From Muricauda sp. SCSIO 65647 (GTDB lineage Bacteria > Bacteroidota > Bacteroidia > Flavobacteriales > Flavobacteriaceae), in assembly GCF_021534965.1 (NCBI RefSeq), contig NZ_CP091037.1:846501-910500 (forward strand): a DNA stretch of 64,000 nucleotides. Reading direction: 5' to 3'. Shown piece after piece: positions 36,430 through 44,411 of this stretch. Each line of letters begins with the position of its first letter. Position 1 is the first letter of the stretch. Below the pieces are notes generated by a model, which was given only the letters and a program-made list of their open reading frames with translations, searched no databases and had not been told where the DNA came from. The translations under genes and the position numbers were made by a program.

Positions 36430-36456
36430 GAACCAAGAAATGAGAAAAATGGTTCA
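36430..36456. promoter_or_regulatory. Candidate AraC-type operator upstream of the secreted DUF4242 gene
   Basis: AAAAATGGTTCA (36445-36456) is identical to the two boxes upstream of the second regulator, and GAACCA (36430-36435) is an inverted half site 20 bases away. It lies just past the regulator stop codon and about 70-90 bases upstream of the secreted protein start. Confidence 0.5.
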
Positions 36457-36459
36457 GGT

Positions 36460-37560
36460 CTACATGGCCTTTTGGTATGCCAAGGGAGACATACCAAACC
36501 GTTCTTGAAAGCATTTGGTGAAGTATGAAGGGCTGCCAAAACCACAGTCAAAAGTGGTTTGGGCAATGTTTCGGTCGGTCTTGAGCAGTTCAAGTGATTT
36601 TTTCAGTCTATACTCCCGTAGCATTTCATTGGGCGACAACCCCAAAATTGCCTTGCTTTGGCGATAGAGTTTTGATTTGCTCATACTTGTTTTTTTACAG
36701 AAATCCTGCATACCGAATTGTGGGTTTGCATGGTTATCCCACAACACATCAAATATCAGTTGCAGCACATTCTCATTTGCCGGTGAAATAGATGTGAAGG
36801 CAGCTTCGTCATTGATGTTGTGCTGGCCATCATCTTTATAAAGCTCATTGATAATGGAAGCCAATACCGTCTGATTGGGTGTACCCGTCCGACACAGGTA
36901 TTCTGCCATTCTAATGACATCTCCAAAAATGCTCTTATCTTTTGTGACCGGCATTCCGGCATTGAGGGCCATTCGCAAATTTATCAACTCACCGGCCACA
37001 TGAAGCCCTTTTTGCACTGCTGCAGCACAGGCGACAGCTTGGGTGACCGATACAAAAGAGGCGATAAACCGTTCTCCTTTCAGCTCTACCTCACGGCCTT
37101 GGTTTTCATTTACCTGATCCCGAATGATTTCATGGTAAAGTACCAGCAATTTTTCCGCTTTTTTGGCTCCCATTTGGTTTTTCAACAGTCGAGAATCCTC
37201 GGCTTGGGCAACCAAAATGATGCGAAAAGCCGGGTCATTGAAAATTTTGAGATTGGGGTCATCGGAATCGTAATATCCCTCGGGATCCGTTACCCGGCCC
37301 AAAAAGGCCTCTACCACGTTACTGTTCACCTGAACAATTTCATAGGGGATAAGGCCATGTGCCCTATCGTGCATTTTCTTGACAGCCTCTTCATTTGGAG
37401 CATCGATTAGGCAGAAGGCACTGCCCCGATCTTCATAGACCCAATAGGTCATGCAACGACAGCCATATTCATCTTGTATCAACAAATCTTCACGATGTGC
37501 CTGTGCCGCATGCTTGGCCTCAATTCCCGGTACGATATGTCGGTCCATGTAAATGGGCAT
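36460..37560 (-). CDS. AraC-type regulator with DUF4242 and cyclase-like domains, copy 2
   Basis: A 366-residue protein with the same three-part build as the regulator at 34773-35846. The DUF4242 part (1-80) has MPIYMDRHIVPGIEAKH, SAFCLIDAPNEEAV and MHDRAHGLIPYEIVQV. The middle part (112-240) follows the class III cyclase fold, ending GDVIRMAEYL, but lacks the first metal Asp (LVAQAEDS) and has GERFIASF instead of GDG. The AraC domain (265-364) has TSMSKSKLYRQSKAILGLSP and TFDCGFGSPSYFTKCFQERF. It is probably a ligand-sensing transcription factor rather than a cyclase. Two direct repeats 66 and 87 bases upstream of its start suggest autoregulation. Confidence 0.85.
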   Translation of the reverse strand: MPIYMDRHIVPGIEAKHAAQAHREDLLIQDEYGCRCMTYWVYEDRGSAFCLIDAPNEEAVKKMHDRAHGLIPYEIVQVNSNVVEAFLGRVTDPEGYYDSDDPNLKIFNDPAFRIILVAQAEDSRLLKNQMGAKKAEKLLVLYHEIIRDQVNENQGREVELKGERFIASFVSVTQAVACAAAVQKGLHVAGELINLRMALNAGMPVTKDKSIFGDVIRMAEYLCRTGTPNQTVLASIINELYKDDGQHNINDEAAFTSISPANENVLQLIFDVLWDNHANPQFGMQDFCKKTSMSKSKLYRQSKAILGLSPNEMLREYRLKKSLELLKTDRNIAQTTFDCGFGSPSYFTKCFQERFGMSPLAYQKAM

Positions 37561-37625
37561 ATCACTTTTGATTCAAAATGTTCTTGGTTTTTTAAAGAAA
37601 GGGAACTTTTGCTACTGAAAATAAA

Positions 37626-37664
37626 AAAAATGGTTCAATTAATAGCAAAAATGGTTCAGAACCA
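37626..37664. promoter_or_regulatory. Direct-repeat operator upstream of the second AraC-type regulator
   Basis: AAAAATGGTTCA occurs at 37626-37637 and again at 37647-37658, exactly 21 bp apart, two turns of the helix, as in AraC-family tandem half sites. The second copy runs into GAACCA (37659-37664), giving the palindrome TGGTTCAGAACCA. It lies 66 bases upstream of the regulator ATG. Confidence 0.6.
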
Positions 37665-37690
37665 AGGCATTAATAAGAAAAAACAGAAGC

Positions 37691-38194
37691 TTAGCTTAAC
37701 AATGCATAGCGATGCTCGTCCCAAAAACTCCCGTTTTTAAAGACTGCCTTTTTCGCGATGCCCTCTTTATAAAATCCGTTTTTTTCTAAAACCTTCATTG
37801 AAGCTACATTGAATTCAAAGGTATTCGCAAAAATCCGTGCCAATTTTAAGTCTTCAAAGCCATATTTCAAGATTAATTCTACAGCCTTACTGGCAATGCC
37901 CCTATTCCAAAATGGTTCACCAATCCAATAGCCAAGCTCAGCAGACTTACTGTAAACATCTTTTTGTAGAATCAAGCCGATGACTCCGCAGAATTGACCA
38001 TTGTATTCAATGGCAAAGTTTTGTTGAACTTCTTCATTCTGTAATTTTAGAAAGGCTTCAGCGTCTCTTTCGGAATAGGGATGTGGAAAATGGTCCCTAA
38101 CATTGTTCCATATCTTTTTGTTATTGGCAAGTTTCGCCATGGAGGCAATATCTGATGGGCGCAATGCCCTTAACTTTGTGTTATTGAATTTCAC
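37691..38194 (-). CDS. GNAT-family N-acetyltransferase (RimJ/RimL-like)
   Basis: A 167-residue acetyltransferase of the Acetyltransf_3 type. It has LRALRPSDIASMAKLANNKKIWNNVRDHFPHPYS at the start, AELGYWIGEPFWNRGIASKAVELILKYGF as the acetyl-CoA binding core and RIFANTFEFNVASMKVLEKNGFYKEG, the classic N-terminal-acetyltransferase-like motif. The natural acceptor is unknown. Initiation is probably GTG 38194, since an in-frame stop lies 12 bases upstream. It is the last gene of the accessory block, 47 bases after ruvB. Confidence 0.9.
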   Translation of the reverse strand: MKFNNTKLRALRPSDIASMAKLANNKKIWNNVRDHFPHPYSERDAEAFLKLQNEEVQQNFAIEYNGQFCGVIGLILQKDVYSKSAELGYWIGEPFWNRGIASKAVELILKYGFEDLKLARIFANTFEFNVASMKVLEKNGFYKEGIAKKAVFKNGSFWDEHRYALLS

Positions 38195-38241
38195 CAGATA
38201 GCGTTAGAAAACAACATTGATAGGCATAAAATGCAAAAGTC

Positions 38242-39264
38242 TTAAAACAACCCTTGTTGGTCTCCTCCCTTGATTCTACCCAAATGTTTATAGGCCAACT
38301 CTGTTACTTCACGGCCGCGGGGAGTGCGCATGATAAAGCCCTGTTGGATCAAAAAGGGCTCATAGACCTCTTCAATGGTCTCGGCACTTTCTGAGACCGC
38401 TGTCGCCAAGGTGGTAATGCCGACCGGACCCCCTTTGAATTTATCGATTATGGTGGTCAGAATTTTATTGTCCATCTCATCGAGGCCATGGGCATCGACG
38501 TTCAAGGCCTTGAGTGCGAACCTTGAAATATCCAAATCGATATTGCCATCGCCTTTTATCTGGGCAAAATCGCGCACCCTTCTCAATAAGGCATTGCTAA
38601 TTCTGGGAGTACCACGGCTGCGACCGGCAATTTCAATAGCTGCGTCATTGGTAATGGGCACTTTCAAAATATCGGCACTACGCTGTACAATGGTTGAAAG
38701 CAATTCGGTGTCATAATACTCCAATCGACTGGTAATGCCAAAACGGGCACGCATTGGGGCGGTCAACAAACCTGAACGGGTGGTGGCACCTATCAACGTA
38801 AAAGGCGCCAAATTGATCTGTACCGAGCGGGCATTCGGACCCGTTTCGATCATGATATCGATTTTATAATCTTCCATGGCCGAGTACAGGTACTCTTCCA
38901 CTATCGGACTCAACCGGTGGATTTCATCAATGAACAACACATCACGTTCTTCTAAATTGGTAAGCAATCCGGCCAAATCGCCTGGTTTGTCCAATACCGG
39001 ACCGGAAGTCACTTTGATGCCCACACCCAACTCATTCGCCAAAATATGGGCAAGTGTCGTCTTCCCAAGGCCAGGGGGGCCATGAAAAAGGGTATGGTCC
39101 AACGCTTCACCACGAAGATTCGCAGCCTGTACAAATACCTTAAGGTTTTCCAACACCTGTTCTTGGCCCGTAAAATCGTCAAAAGAAATGGGCCTAAGGG
39201 CTCTTTCAATATCGAGCTCTTCTTGTGAGTACTGTTCGCCTGTGGGATCTAAATATTCGTTCAT
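38242..39264 (-). CDS. ruvB: Holliday junction branch migration helicase RuvB
   Basis: A 340-residue AAA+ motor that drives branch migration with RuvA. Walker A is [11 protein letters not shown], Walker B is LFIDEIHRL, sensor 1 is [18 protein letters not shown], and the C-terminal winged helix ends with [23 protein letters not shown] 39264 (MNEYLDPTG) is chosen; a TTG three codons upstream is less likely. TATATTTG, a perfect -7 box, lies at 39271-39278, only 6 bases before the ATG, with no well-placed TTG, so the transcript may be nearly leaderless. It is divergent from the acyl-CoA oxidase-like gene. Confidence 0.96.
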   Translation of the reverse strand: MNEYLDPTGEQYSQEELDIERALRPISFDDFTGQEQVLENLKVFVQAANLRGEALDHTLFHGPPGLGKTTLAHILANELGVGIKVTSGPVLDKPGDLAGLLTNLEERDVLFIDEIHRLSPIVEEYLYSAMEDYKIDIMIETGPNARSVQINLAPFTLIGATTRSGLLTAPMRARFGITSRLEYYDTELLSTIVQRSADILKVPITNDAAIEIAGRSRGTPRISNALLRRVRDFAQIKGDGNIDLDISRFALKALNVDAHGLDEMDNKILTTIIDKFKGGPVGITTLATAVSESAETIEEVYEPFLIQQGFIMRTPRGREVTELAYKHLGRIKGGDQQGLF

Positions 39265-39350
39265 GCAAAACAAATATAACGTAATTACGCCATAAGATTT
39301 TTAAATGGGAGGCGGCAAAACCGTATGCTGAATTATTGTATTTTCACCTT

Positions 39351-41615
39351 ATGGGCACAACTACCTATAGTGAGGGGCTCTTACCGTACATCCCCTTTTA
39401 CTATGTCATTTGGTCTGACGACCTTTTATCGGCCTCAGAAGTACAAGTAGTAAGACAAGCATTTGAATCGGACGAATCATTGTCTGATGATGATAAAACA
39501 ATACTAGGGTCTTGGTTGGATAAGGAAAATCCGCCAAAAGATGGGGAGATCAAAAAATGGCAGCAACTGATCACCGAAAGCCATGTTACCTTAATCGAGA
39601 GTGAAATCTATCCCTTGGAGACATTTTCGCAAAAAGTGGCTCAGTTTTATGGCGGTCACGGTAAACCCAACGAGCAGCTACAAGAGATTGAACGCAATTT
39701 GGGTATTCAGCCCAATCACTACAACCATCTTTTCAATGTAGAAGTGGTGCATCAACCCTTCTCAAACCACTACGACGGATCGAAAATCGACATCTTGCTC
39801 AACGCAGCATATGAAAATGAGCTAAAAGTTTTCAGGGAATTTTTGGAGCAGCCCATTTTTAAATGGGAAATTCTACGCGACAAAGAAGAGGCCCGTTCAA
39901 AGGTATTGGAGCAACTAAAAGTCTTGTCATCACATGGGTGGGGTGCCTTGGCCTATCCCAGGGCGTATGGCGGTAAGGAAAACATTGAAAGCTATGCCAC
40001 CATTTTTGAGCATCTGATGTATGTAGATGGCAGTTTGGCGGTCAAGTTCGGCGTGCAATTCGGCCTTTTTGGTGGTAGTGTACATCATTTGGGCAGTAAA
40101 AAACACCATGATCTGTATCTTGAAGATACAGGTTCGGGCAAACTGTTGGGCTGTTTTGCCATGACCGAAACAGGTCACGGTAGTAATGTGCGGGGCATTA
40201 AAACCACGGCCACCTATGTACATGGTGACCGGGCCTTGGTCATTCATACCCCGGGCAAAAATGACAACAAAGAATATATTGGCAATGCCCTGCATGCCAC
40301 CATGGCCACGGTTTTTGCACAATTGATCGTAGCTGGAAAAACTATGGGCGTACATGCCGTTCTGGTGCCGTTGAGAAATGATAATCACGAGTTATTGGAA
40401 GGCATCCATATTGATGATAACGGCCATAAACTGGGCCTAAATGGTGTCGATAACGGTAAAATATGGTTCAATCAGGCAAAAGTTCCCGTTGAAAACCTAC
40501 TGGACAGGTATGGAAGCATTGATCAAAATGGTAAGTACCGATCTGAAATCAAAAATGCCAACAAACGCTTTTTTACCATGTTGGGCACACTGGTCGGGGG
40601 GCGCATCTGTGTGGCAAAGGGTGCTTTGGCCGGGTCTAAAATGGCGCTTACCATCACTACCAAGTACGCCCTGAAAAGAAGACAGTTCAATGATAATATC
40701 AAAATACAGGAAGATTTGTTGATAGATTACCCCAGTCATCAACTTCGACTGATACCTAAAGTCGCCTCGGCCTACGTGTATCACATTGTACTCCAAAGGG
40801 CCATGCAAGACTATGCCCAAAGTGAACATAAAGACAAAAGAAAAATAGAAACCCAAGTGGCCGGGCTGAAAGCGACCGTTACCCACTTTTCGACAGAGAC
40901 GATCCAAGAATGTCGTGAAGCTTGTGGCGGTAAGGGATATCTGCTTGAAAATCGAATTGCCGACCTTAAGAACGATACTGATATTTTCACCACTTTTGAA
41001 GGTGATAATACGGTGCTTTTACAACTTTGCGCCAAGGGTGTACTTTCCGATTTCAAATCAGAATTGAATTCTGGTGGTTTTGTAAGTGTTCTGAAACTAC
41101 TGGGCACAAGAATCTCCGATAGGTTCGCGACCATCAATCCCGCTTACGTCAATAAAGTTGACAGTACCCATCTCTACAACCATAAGTTTCATTTACATGC
41201 CCTTGATTTCAGATTACGAAGGCTGACCTACACCGCTGCCATGCGCATCAGAAATTACATCAAAAAAGGAATGCCCAGTTATCAAGCTTTTCTAAAGGTA
41301 CAGACCCATCTCATCGAATTGGGCAGGGCCTATAGCGATGCCCTGGCCATGAAATGGTATTATGATTTTGTCGTTAAGATGGATGATGGTGACCATAAAG
41401 AGTTGATGTACCAACTGGGTGCCCTTCATGGACTATCGATCATTCGAAAAAATGCCTCTTGGTATTTGGAGCAAGGGTATTTTGGCAGTACCAAATCAAA
41501 GGCCATACGACAACGGGTCGAGCGTTTGAGCACTGAGCTCAGGCCACATATCAACGCTTTGGTCGAAGGTTTCGGCATACCTGACCAACTATTGACAGCC
41601 CCGATAGCCGATTAG
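39351..41615 (+). CDS. Acyl-CoA oxidase/dehydrogenase-family flavoprotein
   Basis: A 754-residue enzyme of the acyl-CoA oxidase (ACOX) branch, much longer than ordinary acyl-CoA dehydrogenases (about 380-400 residues). The FAD contact CFAMTETGHGSNVRGIKTTATY and the catalytic region GGKGYLLENRIADLKNDTDIFTTFEGDNTVLLQ, whose Glu is the base, are the family signatures. The C-terminal helical domain (about 560-745) is also ACOX-like. It should introduce a trans-2 double bond into an acyl-CoA in beta-oxidation; oxygen or an electron-transfer flavoprotein could be the acceptor. ATG 39351 is preferred to an upstream TTG. It is one of few plus-strand genes here and its stop interlocks with the convergent GIN-domain gene. 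Confidence 0.9.
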   Translation: MGTTTYSEGLLPYIPFYYVIWSDDLLSASEVQVVRQAFESDESLSDDDKTILGSWLDKENPPKDGEIKKWQQLITESHVTLIESEIYPLETFSQKVAQFYGGHGKPNEQLQEIERNLGIQPNHYNHLFNVEVVHQPFSNHYDGSKIDILLNAAYENELKVFREFLEQPIFKWEILRDKEEARSKVLEQLKVLSSHGWGALAYPRAYGGKENIESYATIFEHLMYVDGSLAVKFGVQFGLFGGSVHHLGSKKHHDLYLEDTGSGKLLGCFAMTETGHGSNVRGIKTTATYVHGDRALVIHTPGKNDNKEYIGNALHATMATVFAQLIVAGKTMGVHAVLVPLRNDNHELLEGIHIDDNGHKLGLNGVDNGKIWFNQAKVPVENLLDRYGSIDQNGKYRSEIKNANKRFFTMLGTLVGGRICVAKGALAGSKMALTITTKYALKRRQFNDNIKIQEDLLIDYPSHQLRLIPKVASAYVYHIVLQRAMQDYAQSEHKDKRKIETQVAGLKATVTHFSTETIQECREACGGKGYLLENRIADLKNDTDIFTTFEGDNTVLLQLCAKGVLSDFKSELNSGGFVSVLKLLGTRISDRFATINPAYVNKVDSTHLYNHKFHLHALDFRLRRLTYTAAMRIRNYIKKGMPSYQAFLKVQTHLIELGRAYSDALAMKWYYDFVVKMDDGDHKELMYQLGALHGLSIIRKNASWYLEQGYFGSTKSKAIRQRVERLSTELRPHINALVEGFGIPDQLLTAPIAD

Positions 41616-42433
41616 TTTTTTTTGATCAATTGGGAAGTATCCAAAAATTCCAAAACCGTGATTTTTGGTGTTCCGTATAGATAGGTCCTGGCATTGCCCT
41701 TTGAGCTCAGTTCTAAATCGCGATAGGCATATACATTGACATTTGCCGATTCTTGAACGGTTAACTTGATCGATGCGGCTTCCATTCGTTCGCCTTTCAG
41801 TTTTGCATTTCCGTGTACCGCTGCAACCAAATCATCAGAAGTACCCTCAAGTACAATATTGGCATTGTCTTGCACCTGTAACCTGGTAACGCCATTGACC
41901 GTATAGATCGAAGGTTTTGCCCTGCTCTTGAGGTTGATGTTCAACGAATCAACATCGAGATTGAAGTCACCAGAACTGGCATCTTCCATGTTCAAATCCA
42001 AAACCGAAGCATCGGCCTTTAGGTTCAATTCTGAATCACCGAAAGCATCTATGTACATTATATCGTTTGAAATGATGTCTTCACAAACAATACTACCTGC
42101 GCGCATCGTCACCGCTTTCAATTCATCGAATTCTATTGTGATATTGAATTTTTTCTTCGATGTTACGGTATAAAAGGAAGAAATGACCAGTGTGCTGTCT
42201 TCAACCTTAAATTTCAGAATATCGACCAAATTATCATCAGCTTCTATACGATAGCCCGGTCCGAAAGATTTTTTCAATTTAATATCCAAATCATCGTTCA
42301 GCACTATGGCATTGAAAGGGGGCAATTCATCATTCACTTCGGTCACCACGCGGTTTCCCTTGATCTTTGGTTTGCGTTGGGCCACTGATGAAATCACTGA
42401 CAGCAACAATAATGGTAGAATGAGTTTTTTCAT
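41612..42433 (-). CDS. Exported GIN-domain (DUF2807) protein
   Basis: A 273-residue protein with a signal peptide (residues 1-18, SVISSVAQ) and a DUF2807/GIN domain, the putative auto-transporter adhesin head-like fold common in Bacteroidota. The domain is a beta-helix of short repeats, for example FNAIVLNDDLDIKLKK, VTMRAGSIVCEDI and LVAAVHGNAKLKGERMEAASIKLTVQESANVNVYAYRDLELSSKGNARTYLYG-like strands in the C-terminal half (residues about 200-260). The cellular role of the family is unknown; it is probably periplasmic or surface-attached. It lies alone between the acyl-CoA oxidase-like gene (convergent, 4-base overlap) and the coxA terminator. Confidence 0.85.
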   Translation of the reverse strand: MKKLILPLLLLSVISSVAQRKPKIKGNRVVTEVNDELPPFNAIVLNDDLDIKLKKSFGPGYRIEADDNLVDILKFKVEDSTLVISSFYTVTSKKKFNITIEFDELKAVTMRAGSIVCEDIISNDIMYIDAFGDSELNLKADASVLDLNMEDASSGDFNLDVDSLNINLKSRAKPSIYTVNGVTRLQVQDNANIVLEGTSDDLVAAVHGNAKLKGERMEAASIKLTVQESANVNVYAYRDLELSSKGNARTYLYGTPKITVLEFLDTSQLIKKN

Positions 42434-42500
42434 GACAGACAGGCTCTTAATATTTTTAAAGATATAAATTGAGAAACAATATCAGTGCCAAAGTCACCAA

Positions 42501-42528
42501 CAAAAAACCCATCCGTCTGGGATGGGTT
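42501..42528 (-). terminator. Intrinsic terminator of the act-cox operon
   Basis: AACCCATCC (42506-42514) pairs with GGATGGGTT (42520-42528) over 9 bp with a 5-base loop, and six T follow on the minus strand. It lies 20 bases past the coxA stop. Confidence 0.88.
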
Positions 42529-42548
42529 CTTGCAGTTATTACTGAAAC

Positions 42549-44378
42549 CTAATGGTTGAGTTCTTCTTCGTTCTCTTGTAATGGTACGGTCTGCGGCACA
42601 AAGTCTTGATCTGGAATAATGTACTCTCCATTTTCATATGTCTTGCTATAGTCATATGCCCAACGATGTACATGAGGTATCGCGCCCGGCCAGTTACCGT
42701 GTATATGCTCTTGTGGTGCGGTCCACTCTAGCGTAGTGGCTTTCCACGGATTAAGGGGCCCTCTCTTACCGTAGAAAATACTTCTTATGAAGTTATAGGC
42801 AAATACCAATTGTGCACCTGCGGTGATAATGGCAAACACCGTCATCAACACCTGAACATCGGTCAATTCATCGAACATGGGAAATGCGGTGTTCTGATAG
42901 TATCTTCTCGGCACCCCTGCCATGCCCACGAAGTGCATGGGAAAGAAAATTCCGTAAGATCCAATGGCCGTTATCCAAAAGTGGATATAGCCTAGATTCT
43001 TGCTCATCATGCGCCCTTGGAACATTTTCGGGAACCAATGGTAAACCCCGGCGAACATTCCATACAAAGCTGAAATACCCATCACTAAATGAAAGTGTGC
43101 CACAACGAAGTACGTATCATGCACATTGATATCCAAAGCACTGTCACCCAAAATGATACCGGTCAGACCTCCTGTTATAAAAGTCGACACCATACCGATC
43201 GAGAACAACATACCAGGGTTCAACTGTAGGTTTCCTTTCCATAAGGTGGTAATCCAGTTGAAGGCCTTTACGGCAGATGGAATTGCAATCAACAATGTGG
43301 TAAAGGTAAAGACAGATCCCAAGAAGGGATTCATCCCTGAGATGAACATGTGGTGCCCCCAAACAATGGTCGAAAGAAACGCAATGGCCAGTATGGAGGC
43401 AATCATCGCACGATATCCGAAAATCGGTTTCCGGGCATTGACCGACATCACTTCTGACACAATGCCCATCGCCGGTAAAATCACGATATAGACCTCAGGG
43501 TGCCCCAAGAACCAGAAAAGGTGCTCGAACAACACGGGCGATCCGCCCTGATAGTGCAACACCTCGCCTTGAATAAAGATATCGGAAAGGAAGAACGAAG
43601 TGCCAAAACTTCTGTCCATTATCAATAGTAAAGCCGCTGACAATAAAACAGGAAATGAAATGACCCCGATTATTGCGGTAACAAAGAACGCCCATATGGT
43701 CAAGGGCAATCTGGTCATCGACATACCCTTGGTTCTCAGATTCAATATGGTAACGATGTAATTCAATGAGCCTAAAAGGGACGATGCAATGAATATGGCC
43801 ATTGACACCAACCATAAGGTCATACCCATGCCCGAACCGGGCTGTGACATGGGCAGGGCGCTAAGCGGTGGATAAATCGTCCAACCTGCTGCTGCAGGAC
43901 CTGCCTCGACAAATAGCGAGATCAGCATGATGACAGATGAGGTAAAGAACATCCAATACGAAAGCATGTTCAGAAAACCTGAGGCCATATCCCTTGCCCC
44001 TATCTGCAACGGAATCAACAAATTGCTGAACGTTCCGCTCAGCCCTTGGGTCAGCACGAAAAATACCATTATGGTACCGTGAATGGTGACCAAGGCCAAG
44101 TACATGTCCGCATCCATCACCCCATCAGGTGCCCATTTACCGAGAAATGTCTCAAGTATTGGGAATGATTCACCTGGCCAAGCCAACTGCATTCTAAAAA
44201 GCAATGACATCGCGATGCCTATAAAACCCATTACCAAAACACCTGTTATGAAGTATTGCTTGGCAATCATCTTATGGTCTTGGCTAAAGATGTATTTGGT
44301 TATGAAGGTCTCTTTATGATGATGCCCATGGTCATCATGTCCGTGTCCATCGTTATGATTGTGCGCTGCTGCAGACAT
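42549..44378 (-). CDS. coxA: Cytochrome c oxidase subunit I
   Basis: A 609-residue heme-copper oxidase core subunit that reduces oxygen to water and pumps protons. Twelve helices carry the heme and copper ligands: TIHGTIMVFFV, FWFLGHPEVYIVILPAMG with the cross-linked His-Tyr pair, VWGHHMFISGM, and VAHFHLVMGISALYG. The N-terminus is very His-rich (MSAAAHNHNDGHGHDDHGHH), unusual for the subunit and possibly metal-binding. It is the last gene of the operon and is followed by a terminator. The K-channel-type residues around HPEVYI suggest an A-type oxidase, though this was not checked by alignment. Confidence 0.96.
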   Translation of the reverse strand: MSAAAHNHNDGHGHDDHGHHHKETFITKYIFSQDHKMIAKQYFITGVLVMGFIGIAMSLLFRMQLAWPGESFPILETFLGKWAPDGVMDADMYLALVTIHGTIMVFFVLTQGLSGTFSNLLIPLQIGARDMASGFLNMLSYWMFFTSSVIMLISLFVEAGPAAAGWTIYPPLSALPMSQPGSGMGMTLWLVSMAIFIASSLLGSLNYIVTILNLRTKGMSMTRLPLTIWAFFVTAIIGVISFPVLLSAALLLIMDRSFGTSFFLSDIFIQGEVLHYQGGSPVLFEHLFWFLGHPEVYIVILPAMGIVSEVMSVNARKPIFGYRAMIASILAIAFLSTIVWGHHMFISGMNPFLGSVFTFTTLLIAIPSAVKAFNWITTLWKGNLQLNPGMLFSIGMVSTFITGGLTGIILGDSALDINVHDTYFVVAHFHLVMGISALYGMFAGVYHWFPKMFQGRMMSKNLGYIHFWITAIGSYGIFFPMHFVGMAGVPRRYYQNTAFPMFDELTDVQVLMTVFAIITAGAQLVFAYNFIRSIFYGKRGPLNPWKATTLEWTAPQEHIHGNWPGAIPHVHRWAYDYSKTYENGEYIIPDQDFVPQTVPLQENEEELNH

Positions 44379-44411
44379 AATCTTTTTATATTATTATTCT
44401 TTTTCCAATTT

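Noticed and set aside
36820-37410. A 196-codon plus-strand frame over the second AraC-type regulator
   Set aside because: Lies antisense to a coherent three-domain protein and shows no domain, signal or start context.
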